NCBI RefSeq assembly: GCF_018966525.1 | Contig: NZ_CP076607.1 | Coordinates: 2,356,001-2,420,000 of the forward strand | Length of the DNA: 64,000 bases | Origin: Paenibacillus sophorae | GTDB lineage: Bacteria; Bacillota; Bacilli; Paenibacillales; Paenibacillaceae | Direction of reading: 5' to 3' | In this document: positions 34,939 through 44,292 of the stretch, in pieces | Layout: every line of letters starts with the position of its first letter | Position numbering within the stretch: position 1 is the stretch's first letter | Program-made: the position numbers and the translations under genes | The notes under the pieces: generated by a model | The model's database searches: none | Told to the model about the DNA's origin: nothing | Seen by the model: the letters and a program-made list of their open reading frames with translations, nothing else

Positions 34939-35187
34939 CCCCCGCTTAGGATTGGCTGCTGAAACGAATTCTGATAAAATGATGCCCCTCACGAAAGCTT
35001 TGCAATTCCCTACGAATATTTATGAACTTTTTATTAAATTCACTCATAAAACCGCTATCAATTAACATATAGTGTGAGAAATTTTACATAAAAAATACGC
35101 GGAGTTTATATTTTCCTGCTAGATTGGAATTTTTTTCTGTGATAAGATATCGCGGAAGTAGATTAATTGATAGGAGGATTAGTAGAT

Positions 35188-38100
35188 ATGTGGAAGAAAC
35201 GATGGAACAAGCCTCTCGCTTCTGTGCTGGCAACAGCTGTACTCTCAGCGCAGGTGCTTGGCGGATTTGTTGCTGGGGCGTTTTGGAGTACGGACAAGGC
35301 GGAGGCTGCTGATGTCGGGGGCTCTTCACTGCCTTTAATTGACCTGCGGTTAATGACCACGACGGACGTGCATACGAATGTATACGGCTGGGATTATTTC
35401 AAGAATGCCCTATCTGCTTCGGTCGGACTCGCTCGGACAGCGACCTTGATCAATACAGCGAGAAGCGAGCAATCGAACAACCTGCTGCTCGACAATGGGG
35501 ACTTGATCCAGGGAACGCCGCTCGGTACATATGAGGCGAAGATTCAACCGGTGACCCAGGCGGTCTACGATTCCAAGCCCCATCCGATGATTGCGGCGCT
35601 GAACGCCCTGCATTACGATGCGGCAACTTTCGGCAACCATGAATTCAATTATGGTCTGGAATTCCTGGATCGGACGATCAATGGCAGTTTCACTGACAGT
35701 TTGAACACAAAAGCTAATTTTCCTTATATCAATGCGAATATTTATAAACCTGATGGCGTGACGAACTATTACAAACCTTATGAGATTATCACCAAGACGG
35801 TAAAGGATTCCAATAATCAAAGCCAATCGATCAAAGTCGGTCTTCTCGGTCTTGTAACCCCCCAGATCATGGAGTGGGACAAGGCCAATCTGGAAGGCAA
35901 GGTCGTGACCAAAGGCATTGTTGAAACAGCAGAAAAGTTTGTCCCTGAAATGAGAGCGGCCGGGGCCGACGTCATTGTGGTGATGGCGCATACCGGTTTC
36001 GATGCTGCTGCGGCGGGACCAAACGCTGAAAATGCCATCAGCGAGCTGAGTCAGGTTTCCGGCATTGACGCGATTACCTTCTCTCACACCCACAAAGTAT
36101 TCCCGACGAATTGGGATACTACGAAGCTGGATGCATCTTTTATAGATCCGGCAACGAAGCAGCCTTACAGCTATATTGACAATGTGAACGGCCATATCCA
36201 CGGCGTTCCGGCTGTGCAGGCCGGTTACGGCGGAGGCTATCTGGGCCTTATTGACCTCAAAATCACTAAAGATGGCAGCGGAAAATGGGTGGTTGACAAG
36301 GCGGCTTCCAAAGCTTCGACCCGTTCGGCCTCTGGAGCCGCGGAAGATCCGGCTATTCTGGCTGCGGTAGGGGCCGATCATCAGGCTACAATTGATTACA
36401 CCGGCACACCGCTCGGCACGACAACGGCTCGGATGAACAGTTATTTCGCTCTGGTACAGGACGATCCGACCGTTCAGATTGTGACCTATGCCCAAAAACA
36501 TTATGTGGAAAACGAAATTGCCACCAATCCTGCCTTGGCGGAGTATAAAGGCCTGCCGATTCTCAGCGTGGGCGCTCCTTTCAAGGCGGGACGCAACGGC
36601 CCTGGCGAATATACAAGTATTGCCGCCGGTCCGCTGACGATCCGCAGCGCGAGCGATCTGTATCTGTACGACAACACGCTGAAAGTGATCAAGCTTAAAG
36701 GTTCTGTCGTCAAGGAATGGCTGGAAATGAGCGCAGGCGCGTTCAACCGTATCAAGCCGGGCATTTCCACTCCGCAGCCTCTGCTGAATCCGGCGTTTGC
36801 CGTATTCAACTTTGATGTTATTGACGGCATCAAGTACAAAATTGATGTAACTAAAAAAGCGAAATACAAGCCTGACGGCACGATCAACGACGCATCTTCG
36901 AGCCGTGTAACGGAAGTGACATACGGAGGCAAGCCTCTGGATCCGAACCAGGATTTCATCGTAGTTACGAACAATTACCGCGCCAGCGGCGGGGGCAACT
37001 TCCCGGGCGTCAAAGGTTCCACGATGATCATGGATACCCAAACCGAGAACCGTCAGGTTCTGATGGATTATATCAAAGAGGCAGGCACGATTGACCCGAC
37101 CGCTGACAACAACTGGTCCCTGGCTCCGATCAAGGGCAATGTAAATGTTACATTTACATCCTCCCCTGACGCGAAAAATGTTCTTCCTGGCAACATTCAG
37201 GATACAAAGGCGGTTGATGGCAAGGGATTTGAGATCTATAACCTGAATCTGAAAGAGGCTGTCCCAGCTCCTACCGGGGACGTTGAGGTTCACTTGATCG
37301 GCATTAACGACTTCCACGGCCAGCTTGACACTACTTCCGTTGTCAGTGGCAAGAATGTAGGGACGGCTGCGGTTCTCGCGACTTACCTGAAGCAGGCTCG
37401 TGCGAAATATGCGAACTCACTGCTCTTCCATAATGGAGACTCCGTTGGCGCAGCCGCTCCGGTATCCTCGCTTGAGCGTGACGAGCCGACCATTGAATGG
37501 ATGAACATGATGGGATTCGATGTCGGCTCCTTGGGCAATCATGAGTTTGACCAAGGCGTTGAAGCGCTGAAGACGCAGCTCTTCGGCGGAGCGGACCCTA
37601 AGAACAACAAAGTTGTTCACGCCGGTACGGATTTTGATTATGTCAATGCCAATGCGGTAGACAGCAAGTCAAGCACACCGATTATTAATCCTTACGTCAT
37701 CAAAGAAATCGGGGGCGTGAAGATCGGCTTTATCGGTGTTGTGACCAAGGCAACGCCAAGCAAGGTTTCTCCTGCAGGCACAGCGGGTGTCCGCTTCCTG
37801 TCTCCGGAAGAAGAAGTACAGGCTATCGAGAAGTACGCCGCCGAGCTTCAAGGCAAAGGCGTTCAAACCATCGTTGTGCTGGCGCATGATCCGGCGTCAA
37901 CCAAGGGAGAGGCCACAACGGGCGAAGCCGCCGATCTGGCCAACGCGCTTCCCGCAGGCTCGCCGGTCGACGTTATCGTTGCCGGTGACAACCACGCGCT
38001 GGCGAACGGCGTCGTTAACGGCAAGCTGATTGTCCAGGCTTATTCTTACGGTACGGCATTTGAGGACATCAAGCTGGTTATCGACCATACAACAGGTGAT

Positions 38101-39492
38101 GTCAAGACGAAGTCGGCTGTAGTAAACACCACTTTCCAAGACGGCGTAACACCTGATGCGGAAACCGCTGCTCTGGTTAATAAGTACCTGAATCTGCATC
38201 CAGAGCTGACCAAGCCGGTAGGTACGACAGACGGCACAATTACCCGTACTGATGCCTATAATAACGAGTCTGCCCTTGGCAACCTGATTGCCGACGCTAT
38301 GATCAATGCGGATTTCGGCGACGGCAAAGGACCGGCCGACTTCGCCTTTATGAATCCGGGCGGTATCCGCGCGGATCTTCCGAAAGGGAATGTCTCGTTT
38401 GGCGATCTGGCCAAAATCCAGCCGTTCGGCAACACACTGGTGAAGCTGACGCTCACCGGAGCACAAATCAAGACTCTGCTGCAGCAGCAATGGGGTGTGA
38501 AAGCCGACGGAACAGCAGATACCAAAACACTGCAAATTTCCGGCCTGAAATATACGGCAAACATGTATCTGCCGGCAGCCAATCGCGTTGCCAGTCTCAC
38601 CAAGGCTGACGGAACACCGATTAACATGAACCAAAAATACACCGCCGTTGTCAACAACTTCATGGCGGCCGGCGGAGATAACTACAAAGTTCTGACCGAA
38701 GCCAGCGATTCCGTGCCCGGACCTATTGATCTGGACGTGTTCTATGATTATATCGTGAAGACGTTCAAGGGCGGGCTGATCACATCCAAAATTGAAGGGC
38801 GTATCATCAACAATCTGAGCCCAGCGGTGATTTCGTTACCGGGGTCTTCGCCAACAGCAGCACCGAGTCCGTCCGCATCCCCAGCGCCTTCGGCAACTCC
38901 GGCTCCAAGCGCGACACCGGCTCCTGCTGCATCTTCCGCACCGGTCTTCAAGGATCTGGGTAAAGTTGCATGGGCGCAGGAAGCGATCAGTTACTTGGCT
39001 GCCAAGGGCATCATCAAAGGTGTTGACGGCAACAATTTTGCACCGACCAAAAATGTTACCCGCGCGGAATTCGTTACAATGCTGGTTCGTTCTCTTAGCC
39101 TGACGAATACCGGAGCAAGCAATACATTCAAAGATGTTAAGCAGGGCGTCTGGTACTCGGATTCCATCACCGCGGCGGTTAAGGCCGGCATTGTAAAAGG
39201 TTCGGGAAGCGGCAAATTCGAACCGGGACGTGAAATTACCCGTGAAGAAATGGCGATTATGATCGTGAACGCCCTTAAAGGACATCTGCAGCCGGTAGAT
39301 AAAAACGTGGCGCTGCAGAAGTTCGCCGACAAGTCCAAAATTGCGCCTTACGCGCAGGAAGCTGTCGCACAGCTGACTGAGCTTGGAATTGTGAACGGTG
39401 TGGATGCCGGAAAATTCGCACCGAAGAGCATCGCCAACCGTGCTCAAGCAGCGGTTATTATCTTCCGTATGCTGGAGAAAAAAGTATCTTAA
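35188..39492 (+). CDS. SLH-anchored tandem nucleotidase / cyclic phosphodiesterase (YfkN-like)
   Basis: 1434 residues from ATG 35188, behind TAGGAGG; TTG 35167 overlaps this site and is rejected. Signal peptide at residues 1-45, ending near KAEAAD. First unit (about residues 50-660): metallophosphatase motifs TTDVHTNVYGWDY, DNGDLIQGTPL, GNHEFNYG and MAHTGFD, then a 5'-nucleotidase C-terminal domain, as in 2',3'-cyclic phosphodiesterase CpdB. Second unit (about 690-1200): GINDFHGQLDT, HNGDSVGAAAP, LGNHEFDQG, AGDNHALANG, NPGGIRADLPKG. A Pro/Ala/Ser linker leads to three SLH repeats (FKDLGKVAWAQEAISYLAAK and two more) that bind it to the wall. It would scavenge extracellular nucleotides for phosphate and nucleosides. 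Confidence 0.93.
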   Translation: MWKKRWNKPLASVLATAVLSAQVLGGFVAGAFWSTDKAEAADVGGSSLPLIDLRLMTTTDVHTNVYGWDYFKNALSASVGLARTATLINTARSEQSNNLLLDNGDLIQGTPLGTYEAKIQPVTQAVYDSKPHPMIAALNALHYDAATFGNHEFNYGLEFLDRTINGSFTDSLNTKANFPYINANIYKPDGVTNYYKPYEIITKTVKDSNNQSQSIKVGLLGLVTPQIMEWDKANLEGKVVTKGIVETAEKFVPEMRAAGADVIVVMAHTGFDAAAAGPNAENAISELSQVSGIDAITFSHTHKVFPTNWDTTKLDASFIDPATKQPYSYIDNVNGHIHGVPAVQAGYGGGYLGLIDLKITKDGSGKWVVDKAASKASTRSASGAAEDPAILAAVGADHQATIDYTGTPLGTTTARMNSYFALVQDDPTVQIVTYAQKHYVENEIATNPALAEYKGLPILSVGAPFKAGRNGPGEYTSIAAGPLTIRSASDLYLYDNTLKVIKLKGSVVKEWLEMSAGAFNRIKPGISTPQPLLNPAFAVFNFDVIDGIKYKIDVTKKAKYKPDGTINDASSSRVTEVTYGGKPLDPNQDFIVVTNNYRASGGGNFPGVKGSTMIMDTQTENRQVLMDYIKEAGTIDPTADNNWSLAPIKGNVNVTFTSSPDAKNVLPGNIQDTKAVDGKGFEIYNLNLKEAVPAPTGDVEVHLIGINDFHGQLDTTSVVSGKNVGTAAVLATYLKQARAKYANSLLFHNGDSVGAAAPVSSLERDEPTIEWMNMMGFDVGSLGNHEFDQGVEALKTQLFGGADPKNNKVVHAGTDFDYVNANAVDSKSSTPIINPYVIKEIGGVKIGFIGVVTKATPSKVSPAGTAGVRFLSPEEEVQAIEKYAAELQGKGVQTIVVLAHDPASTKGEATTGEAADLANALPAGSPVDVIVAGDNHALANGVVNGKLIVQAYSYGTAFEDIKLVIDHTTGDVKTKSAVVNTTFQDGVTPDAETAALVNKYLNLHPELTKPVGTTDGTITRTDAYNNESALGNLIADAMINADFGDGKGPADFAFMNPGGIRADLPKGNVSFGDLAKIQPFGNTLVKLTLTGAQIKTLLQQQWGVKADGTADTKTLQISGLKYTANMYLPAANRVASLTKADGTPINMNQKYTAVVNNFMAAGGDNYKVLTEASDSVPGPIDLDVFYDYIVKTFKGGLITSKIEGRIINNLSPAVISLPGSSPTAAPSPSASPAPSATPAPSATPAPAASSAPVFKDLGKVAWAQEAISYLAAKGIIKGVDGNNFAPTKNVTRAEFVTMLVRSLSLTNTGASNTFKDVKQGVWYSDSITAAVKAGIVKGSGSGKFEPGREITREEMAIMIVNALKGHLQPVDKNVALQKFADKSKIAPYAQEAVAQLTELGIVNGVDAGKFAPKSIANRAQAAVIIFRMLEKKVS

Positions 39493-39507
39493 TTTTCTAG
39501 TATCTCC

Positions 39508-39556
39508 AAAAGGTGTTCCGCCCGTCATCTCCGGATGGCTGCGGGACACCTTTTGT
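39508..39556 (+). terminator. rho-independent terminator of the nucleotidase gene
   Basis: AAAAGGTGTTCCGC pairs with GCGGGACACCTTTT (one mismatch), with an inner ATC/GAT-type loop. Confidence 0.85.
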
Positions 39557-39582
39557 TCAAAATATAAGAATTTATAAGCTGA

Positions 39583-39750
39583 GCGCTTAAAGCAATTCAT
39601 GACAAAGAACCTCCATTTAGCGACGATGCGAAGGAAGCGGTCATTTTCGCGCTGCTGGGAAATGATTTTATGCACGGCATTAGCAACCATCTCCCTTCCG
39701 CAACAGGCGCGGGCCGTTCGACGGTGCTGGGGAAGCTGACCTTGCCGTAA
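39583..39750 (+). pseudogene. anmK: C-terminal remnant of anhydro-N-acetylmuramic acid kinase
   Basis: About 55 codons are open between a stop at 39580 and TAA at 39748-39750. The reading is DDAKEAVIFALLGNDFMHG, then SNHLPSATGAGRSTVLGKLTLP. This agrees with the AnmK C-terminus, which ends in DAKEA..FA.LA, PSNLPSVTGA.R..VLGKI. No start, no ribosome site and no upstream part exist; the nucleotidase terminator abuts it. So the rest of the gene has been deleted. It lies behind the SLH protein and in front of the DAC-like gene. Confidence 0.75.
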
Positions 39751-39770
39751 GATTATGGATATTGGATATA

Positions 39771-39831
39771 AAAAGAAATCGCTCCTTTACAATGGTTCGG
39801 TGATACTCCATTAGTGAAGGGCGATTTCTTT
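39771..39831. terminator. long bidirectional terminator between the anmK remnant and the DAC-like gene
   Basis: AAAGAAATCGC (39772-39782) with GCGATTTCTTT form the base, followed by CCTTTAC/GTGAAGG and AATGG/CCATT stems. Minus strand T tract TTTTTATATCC makes it the terminator of the 905-residue gene. Confidence 0.85.
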
Positions 39832-39892
39832 ATAATTGTTGGGACAGCCGGAAACGTCCGGTTGCCTGTTTGTTTTCGGCTACAAAAAGCTT

Positions 39893-42610
39893 CTACTCCG
39901 AATCGGAGTCTTCAGGGTTCTGATCTAGTTGTTTGCCGGCCGCACTCTCTCTTTCGGTCATTTCGAGATGGTTGAGATAGGTCTCGTAAGGCTGTTTCAG
40001 TTCTTGGGGAAGCTCTTCTTGGCCTGTAAGTTTCTTATAAAGTGCAGCGGCATCCATGACAAGTGCAGGTTCTTTCTCAAAGAGAGCATGCAGCTTGTCC
40101 CAATATTTTGGATCGGTTTGGATGGCTATTGCATGAATCAAACAGCTTGCTGCCTCTTTGTGTTCGCCCAGAACAATGTGAATTAGTGCTTGATTCCAAT
40201 AATTCTCTCTATCAGGATTTATTGAGTTGGCAAAGCTAAAATCTTCAAGCGCTTTATGGAACAATGCCGCTTGATTCGATTTATCATCTTCCATCTTTCC
40301 TAATTCACGGTAACAAATTGCTCGATTAACGTAGAAATAATCTTCAATTTTAATGGATTTTCGTTTTCTAATTTCAACTGCTTCTGTCAGTGCATGTACA
40401 GCTTTGTTATAAAGCGGGACTATTTTATTCCTATCTTTCTGCTTTTCTTTAGAATAGTGTGCTGCTAGTGTACCGCAAGCTATGCCTACATTGCCATAGT
40501 AAGTGTGAAGTCTATCTTCGCTGTCCGGATTATGAAGCGCTTTTTCAGATAATTGCAAGGCTTTTTCCAAATAAGTATTATCTTTTTGGACTAAATAATA
40601 GCAAAGTCCAACCAAATTATAATGGTAGGATGAGATAAACTCATCTTTGGCTTGTTTCAAAGCCTGTTCTAAAAAAACCAATGCCCTTTCGTATTTCTTT
40701 GAATTACGATAAGCTTTGCCAATCTGGAATAGCCACTCGCTATCCGCAATCGCAGAATTCAGTAGGATGTTCTCTTTCTCTTCCAACAAGCCTGTATCGG
40801 CATTTTCTTTAATCAGATTAATAATTTCATAAGAAATTGCCAGCAACTGCTCCTCATTTTCAATTTCCGGCAGCAAATCGACCATCCCGTCCTCCGAGAT
40901 AATGGCGATCACGCATTTTTTTTCGTCTTCCTCAGTACCGTTGCCCTTGAGCTTGTGAAGATACCGATGGGCTGAATTGAAACGCGCGCCGCGGCTGGCG
41001 TCACCGATTTCCGGTTTGGCAATGCCGTCCAGAATGACACCGATCGCGTGGCAGTCTCCATTCGTGTCAAAATAGATAGCTCCGTCAATCGAGGTTAAGT
41101 ACGGAATGTGCTCAGCTTTGATCGGTCTCGGCTCAATCAGGGTGGATTGCTTCCGCAGGATAGCCAACTCGCTTACTGCCGTCTTCGGGTCCGTGATTAC
41201 AACCATCGTTCCGTGTTTTTGCTCACGAGCCTTACGGACCATGAGATCCAGAATTTTGCAGCTCCGTTCTACGGTTTCGTTGACGATCCCATCCCAGAAT
41301 ACTTTTTGCAGCAGGTTGATAAAACGCTCAGGGCTGTAGCCTTCTTCTCCTAATCTGGGATTTTTAGCCGATACCGCCAGCAATTGATTCTCGGCAAGAG
41401 CGAGATCGTAGCTGTAATATTTGCGGTCATCCTTTACAACCATCGTTCCGCTTGTAGACCGTTCGTCCTCTGTACAGACCAGCGACAGGCTGAACTTGGA
41501 CAGTCCGTGAAAATCCAGACGCAGAACCAGCGCGTTCTTTAGCAGATTCCAGTTCGCCTCGCCAAGGCCGTAAATATGACTGTGATCCGCGATCAGATAC
41601 AAATCCTTGTCCTCATTTGTTAGCTCGAGCAGCTTACGGATACGCTTGGAATCATCCAGCGCAATCCGGTCACACTCCTTAAACCGGATACTGAAACGAA
41701 TGAAGTTAGAATGAACAATGGTTGTTCGGTGCATGAGCAGAATCGACCCGAAAGGATTAGCGTTCTCGTAGGTCAGGCTGGAAATCTCGTCCATATGCTC
41801 CAGAAGGTTATGAATGTAGTAGGTGTTGCTTGGAGTATTGTCATAAATCTGCCCGGAGCGTTCCTGTTCGCTGCCGTTCAGCAAGTGCTCCTGCATTTTA
41901 CCTAAGAACAATCGGGTCATCCTTCTGTTAAATAAGACCATGTTCTCGTTATATTTGCTGACCGGTTGTCCGCTATGGTCCAGGATAATTTCAAGTCCTT
42001 CATTCACGGAAAAATAATCGAGATGGAAGAAATCCAGCAGCATTCGCAGATATGAATATTCGGGCTTGTCATAGAACATTTTGCGGGATACCGGATCGAC
42101 GTTCCAGATTTCCAGAATGTATGAAATAACGACGGGCGACCCGTGAATTGAGAAATGCAGGTGATTGGAATACAAGATGCGTGTCTCATCTTCAGTGGAT
42201 ACCGTTGCTTCTGAATCTCCATCTGTTTCCAAATCAGCAGCCTTCTCGTATTCAATGCCCTGTTCTTCGCGGTAGAGCTTTTTGTCAAAATAGCTTTTCA
42301 ATTCCTTCGGAGTAAGGGCATTTTCTGCCGCAGGCAGGGGGACGCGCAATTCCTTGCCAAGATCTTCCCAACGGGGGAGGGTCTGCGGGGCGATGGGATA
42401 AGCATTTTCTTGCACAGCGACGGTCTTTTTGACACGTGTCTGCGATGTGAAGCCACCCTTCTCGTATACCAGGGAAAACAGCTTGAGGTGAATACGTTTG
42501 TTAAGCTTTTTCAGGCATTCATCCAGGCATTTATAGACGCTCTCGTTAATCGTGTTCAGGCTCTCTTCGGACAGGTTCAATGGAAGTCTCCTCAAATTCA
42601 AAGTAATCAT
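39893..42610 (-). CDS. large protein with divergent DisA-like (DAC) nucleotide-binding domain and TPR repeats
   Basis: 905 residues. Residues 1-440 form a domain I do not recognise, with acidic and aromatic-rich segments (PEYSYLRMLLDFFHLDYFSV around 184-202). Residues 445-590 resemble a diadenylate cyclase (DAC) domain: HGTMVVITDP aligns with the DisA strand before its first helix, then the DGA motif (509-511), IGVILDG, RGARFNSAHR (540-549) and CVIAIISEDGMVDLLPEI. In DisA the second motif is GTRHR; here H and R are replaced by F and N, so c-di-AMP synthesis is uncertain. Residues 620-835 contain at least four TPR-like helical pairs. Single gene, own terminator, weak ribosome site, lower GC than its neighbours: an accessory gene, possibly horizontally acquired. 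It might be a nucleotide sensor or a defence/stress signalling protein; that is inference. Confidence 0.7.
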   Translation of the reverse strand: MITLNLRRLPLNLSEESLNTINESVYKCLDECLKKLNKRIHLKLFSLVYEKGGFTSQTRVKKTVAVQENAYPIAPQTLPRWEDLGKELRVPLPAAENALTPKELKSYFDKKLYREEQGIEYEKAADLETDGDSEATVSTEDETRILYSNHLHFSIHGSPVVISYILEIWNVDPVSRKMFYDKPEYSYLRMLLDFFHLDYFSVNEGLEIILDHSGQPVSKYNENMVLFNRRMTRLFLGKMQEHLLNGSEQERSGQIYDNTPSNTYYIHNLLEHMDEISSLTYENANPFGSILLMHRTTIVHSNFIRFSIRFKECDRIALDDSKRIRKLLELTNEDKDLYLIADHSHIYGLGEANWNLLKNALVLRLDFHGLSKFSLSLVCTEDERSTSGTMVVKDDRKYYSYDLALAENQLLAVSAKNPRLGEEGYSPERFINLLQKVFWDGIVNETVERSCKILDLMVRKAREQKHGTMVVITDPKTAVSELAILRKQSTLIEPRPIKAEHIPYLTSIDGAIYFDTNGDCHAIGVILDGIAKPEIGDASRGARFNSAHRYLHKLKGNGTEEDEKKCVIAIISEDGMVDLLPEIENEEQLLAISYEIINLIKENADTGLLEEKENILLNSAIADSEWLFQIGKAYRNSKKYERALVFLEQALKQAKDEFISSYHYNLVGLCYYLVQKDNTYLEKALQLSEKALHNPDSEDRLHTYYGNVGIACGTLAAHYSKEKQKDRNKIVPLYNKAVHALTEAVEIRKRKSIKIEDYFYVNRAICYRELGKMEDDKSNQAALFHKALEDFSFANSINPDRENYWNQALIHIVLGEHKEAASCLIHAIAIQTDPKYWDKLHALFEKEPALVMDAAALYKKLTGQEELPQELKQPYETYLNHLEMTERESAAGKQLDQNPEDSDSE

Positions 42611-42708
42611 GGGCTAAATATTTTGAATATAATACCATCCTTTTGAGAGATGCACTATGTTTTAAGAAACAGCTAGTTTTCACCTTTTTTATTTTCTGCG
42701 TCATCCAG

Positions 42709-42756
42709 AAAAAAAGGCCATCCCGCTCGTAGAAAATTCTACTTCAGGATGGCCTT
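42709..42756 (-). terminator. rho-independent terminator of the nitroreductase gene
   Basis: Minus strand: AAGGCCATCC pairs perfectly with GGATGGCCTT, with an inner GTAGAA/TTCTAC stem, followed by seven T residues. Confidence 0.92.
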
Positions 42757-42771
42757 CTGTCGTGTATGTTA

Positions 42772-43437
42772 TTAACGAACCCACTCTACAATTTGCTCGA
42801 TCGTTTGTCTTGTTTTTGGACGAGGCTCTTGAAGCCGGTATCCGAATGCAACCATGCAGGCGATCCCGAAATTCCCCTTTAGGATTCCTTCTTCTTTCAG
42901 AATTTGCTCTACTTTTTCTTTGTCGAACCCTTCTATCGGGCAGGAATCGATTCCGATTTGAGCGGCGGCGGTCATCATATTGCCCAAAGCGATATAAGTT
43001 TGCCGGGAGCCCCATTCAAAAGTCACTCTTTCGTTCTCAAGCAGCTTGAAATCATTCTCTTGGAAGTTATGATAGGCTTTTCCTTTGCCATGCTGAACTT
43101 CCTCTGGAAGCAATTGAACTTCTTTCATCATCCTTTGGATATGTGCGGAATCTGCAACCATATCGGCTTGTGTGCGGGAGAGAGCGATCACGAAATGGCT
43201 CGATGTCGGCAGTTGTTTTTGGGCTCCCCACGTTACCGGAAGCAGCTTTTCGCGAATCGCCGGGTTTTGAAGGACGACAAATTTCCAAGGCTCAAACCCG
43301 AACGAGCTTGGGGATAGACGCCCGGTTTCAAGAATAAAATCAAAGTCGGCATCGCTTATTTTTTTGCCTGCATCAAACTCCTTACAAGCATGTCGAAATT
43401 GATAGGCTTCAATAATTTGATCTTTTACTTTTTGCAT
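42772..43437 (-). CDS. NAD(P)H-dependent nitroreductase family protein
   Basis: 221 residues from ATG 43437, preceded by AGGAAGG. A longer frame to 43485 lacks family similarity. The flavin-binding residues are in YQFRHACKEFDAGKKI and LSPSSFGFEPWKFVV; the C-terminal helix has GFDKEKVEQIL and CMVAFGYR. The closest family is the FMN-dependent nitroreductases (YfkO/NfsB type), which reduce nitro compounds and quinones. Single gene with strong terminator. Confidence 0.93.
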   Translation of the reverse strand: MQKVKDQIIEAYQFRHACKEFDAGKKISDADFDFILETGRLSPSSFGFEPWKFVVLQNPAIREKLLPVTWGAQKQLPTSSHFVIALSRTQADMVADSAHIQRMMKEVQLLPEEVQHGKGKAYHNFQENDFKLLENERVTFEWGSRQTYIALGNMMTAAAQIGIDSCPIEGFDKEKVEQILKEEGILKGNFGIACMVAFGYRLQEPRPKTRQTIEQIVEWVR

Positions 43438-43594
43438 GAGGAGGATACCTTCCTTTATTTGTATTTTCATCGCAACCACATGCAATAGTGTAGTACATAA
43501 GTATAAACAATCATAGTACGCACATTAATATTGTATAGTATCCTTTTTTATACCATGAGCTCCTCAGTACGGCAGTACCTGCTTCTCGCTTGGA

Positions 43595-44227
43595 TTACTC
43601 AAACACCAATTCCCCAAAAAACCGGCTTTGATGGTAATCGGGCGAGGCCGAAGCGACCCGGTTCCAGCATCCATAATGGGGGATAGGGGTTTCATCTCCG
43701 CATTTATAGAAATTGCCGCGAAAGGCTTGACCGGATTCTGCCCTGAAGCCGGGGAACCGGCTTTGCAGCCAGTTGAAAGGGATGGCAAATGCCAGCTCCC
43801 AGTACGTATCCCCGCTATGTTCATCAACCCGGTTAAGCGCTGTATCGATTTGAAAGAGCGCCGGAGAATCCGCAAGGGTTATCCGGTTTTCTCTCGTTTC
43901 GCCCATCTGCAAGAGGATGGTTCCGCCTGCATTGAATTCGAAATTCAGGTAGCGCGGATCGGAACCGGGAAGAGGCTGCATGAAAAATTCGACGCAGCTG
44001 TCCGTATAGACCGGATCATTCTGCTCCCTATACCGAACGAGCGGGTCTTGTTCAAAAACCTTGAATTGGATATGCAGGCGCTCGGATGTGTAATATCCCC
44101 TGACCTCGACCTTGGGGGTATAGCCGTTGTCTAGCCAAAGATACCGGTCCACGGCGAGCGGGGAAATATCCTTCCAATCTGTTGAACCTGAATTCCTTGC
44201 AACCCGGTACAACCTAGCTTCGTTCAT
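43595..44227 (-). CDS. CBM9-like carbohydrate-binding protein
   Basis: 210 residues from ATG 44227, set by AGGAGG 8 bases upstream; the open frame reaches 44296. The beta-sandwich shows WLDNGYTPKVEVRGYY, LHIQFKVFEQDPL, VYTDSCVEFFMQPL and FNAGGTILLQMGE, which match the CBM9 / DOMON-like glycan-binding family (without enzyme motifs). No signal peptide, so it is cytoplasmic or lacks its export signal. It lies 65 bases downstream of an AraC gene and probably in one transcript with it. Confidence 0.8.
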   Translation of the reverse strand: MNEARLYRVARNSGSTDWKDISPLAVDRYLWLDNGYTPKVEVRGYYTSERLHIQFKVFEQDPLVRYREQNDPVYTDSCVEFFMQPLPGSDPRYLNFEFNAGGTILLQMGETRENRITLADSPALFQIDTALNRVDEHSGDTYWELAFAIPFNWLQSRFPGFRAESGQAFRGNFYKCGDETPIPHYGCWNRVASASPDYHQSRFFGELVFE

Positions 44228-44292
44228 AACAGGTGCCTCCTTTTGGCGGATAACTGAGTGAATTGCGAAAATCGGACTCATAATAGACGGCA

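Noticed and set aside
35410..37317. Minus-strand open frame of 635 codons
   Set aside because: Antisense to the nucleotidase gene; no motif and no ribosome site.
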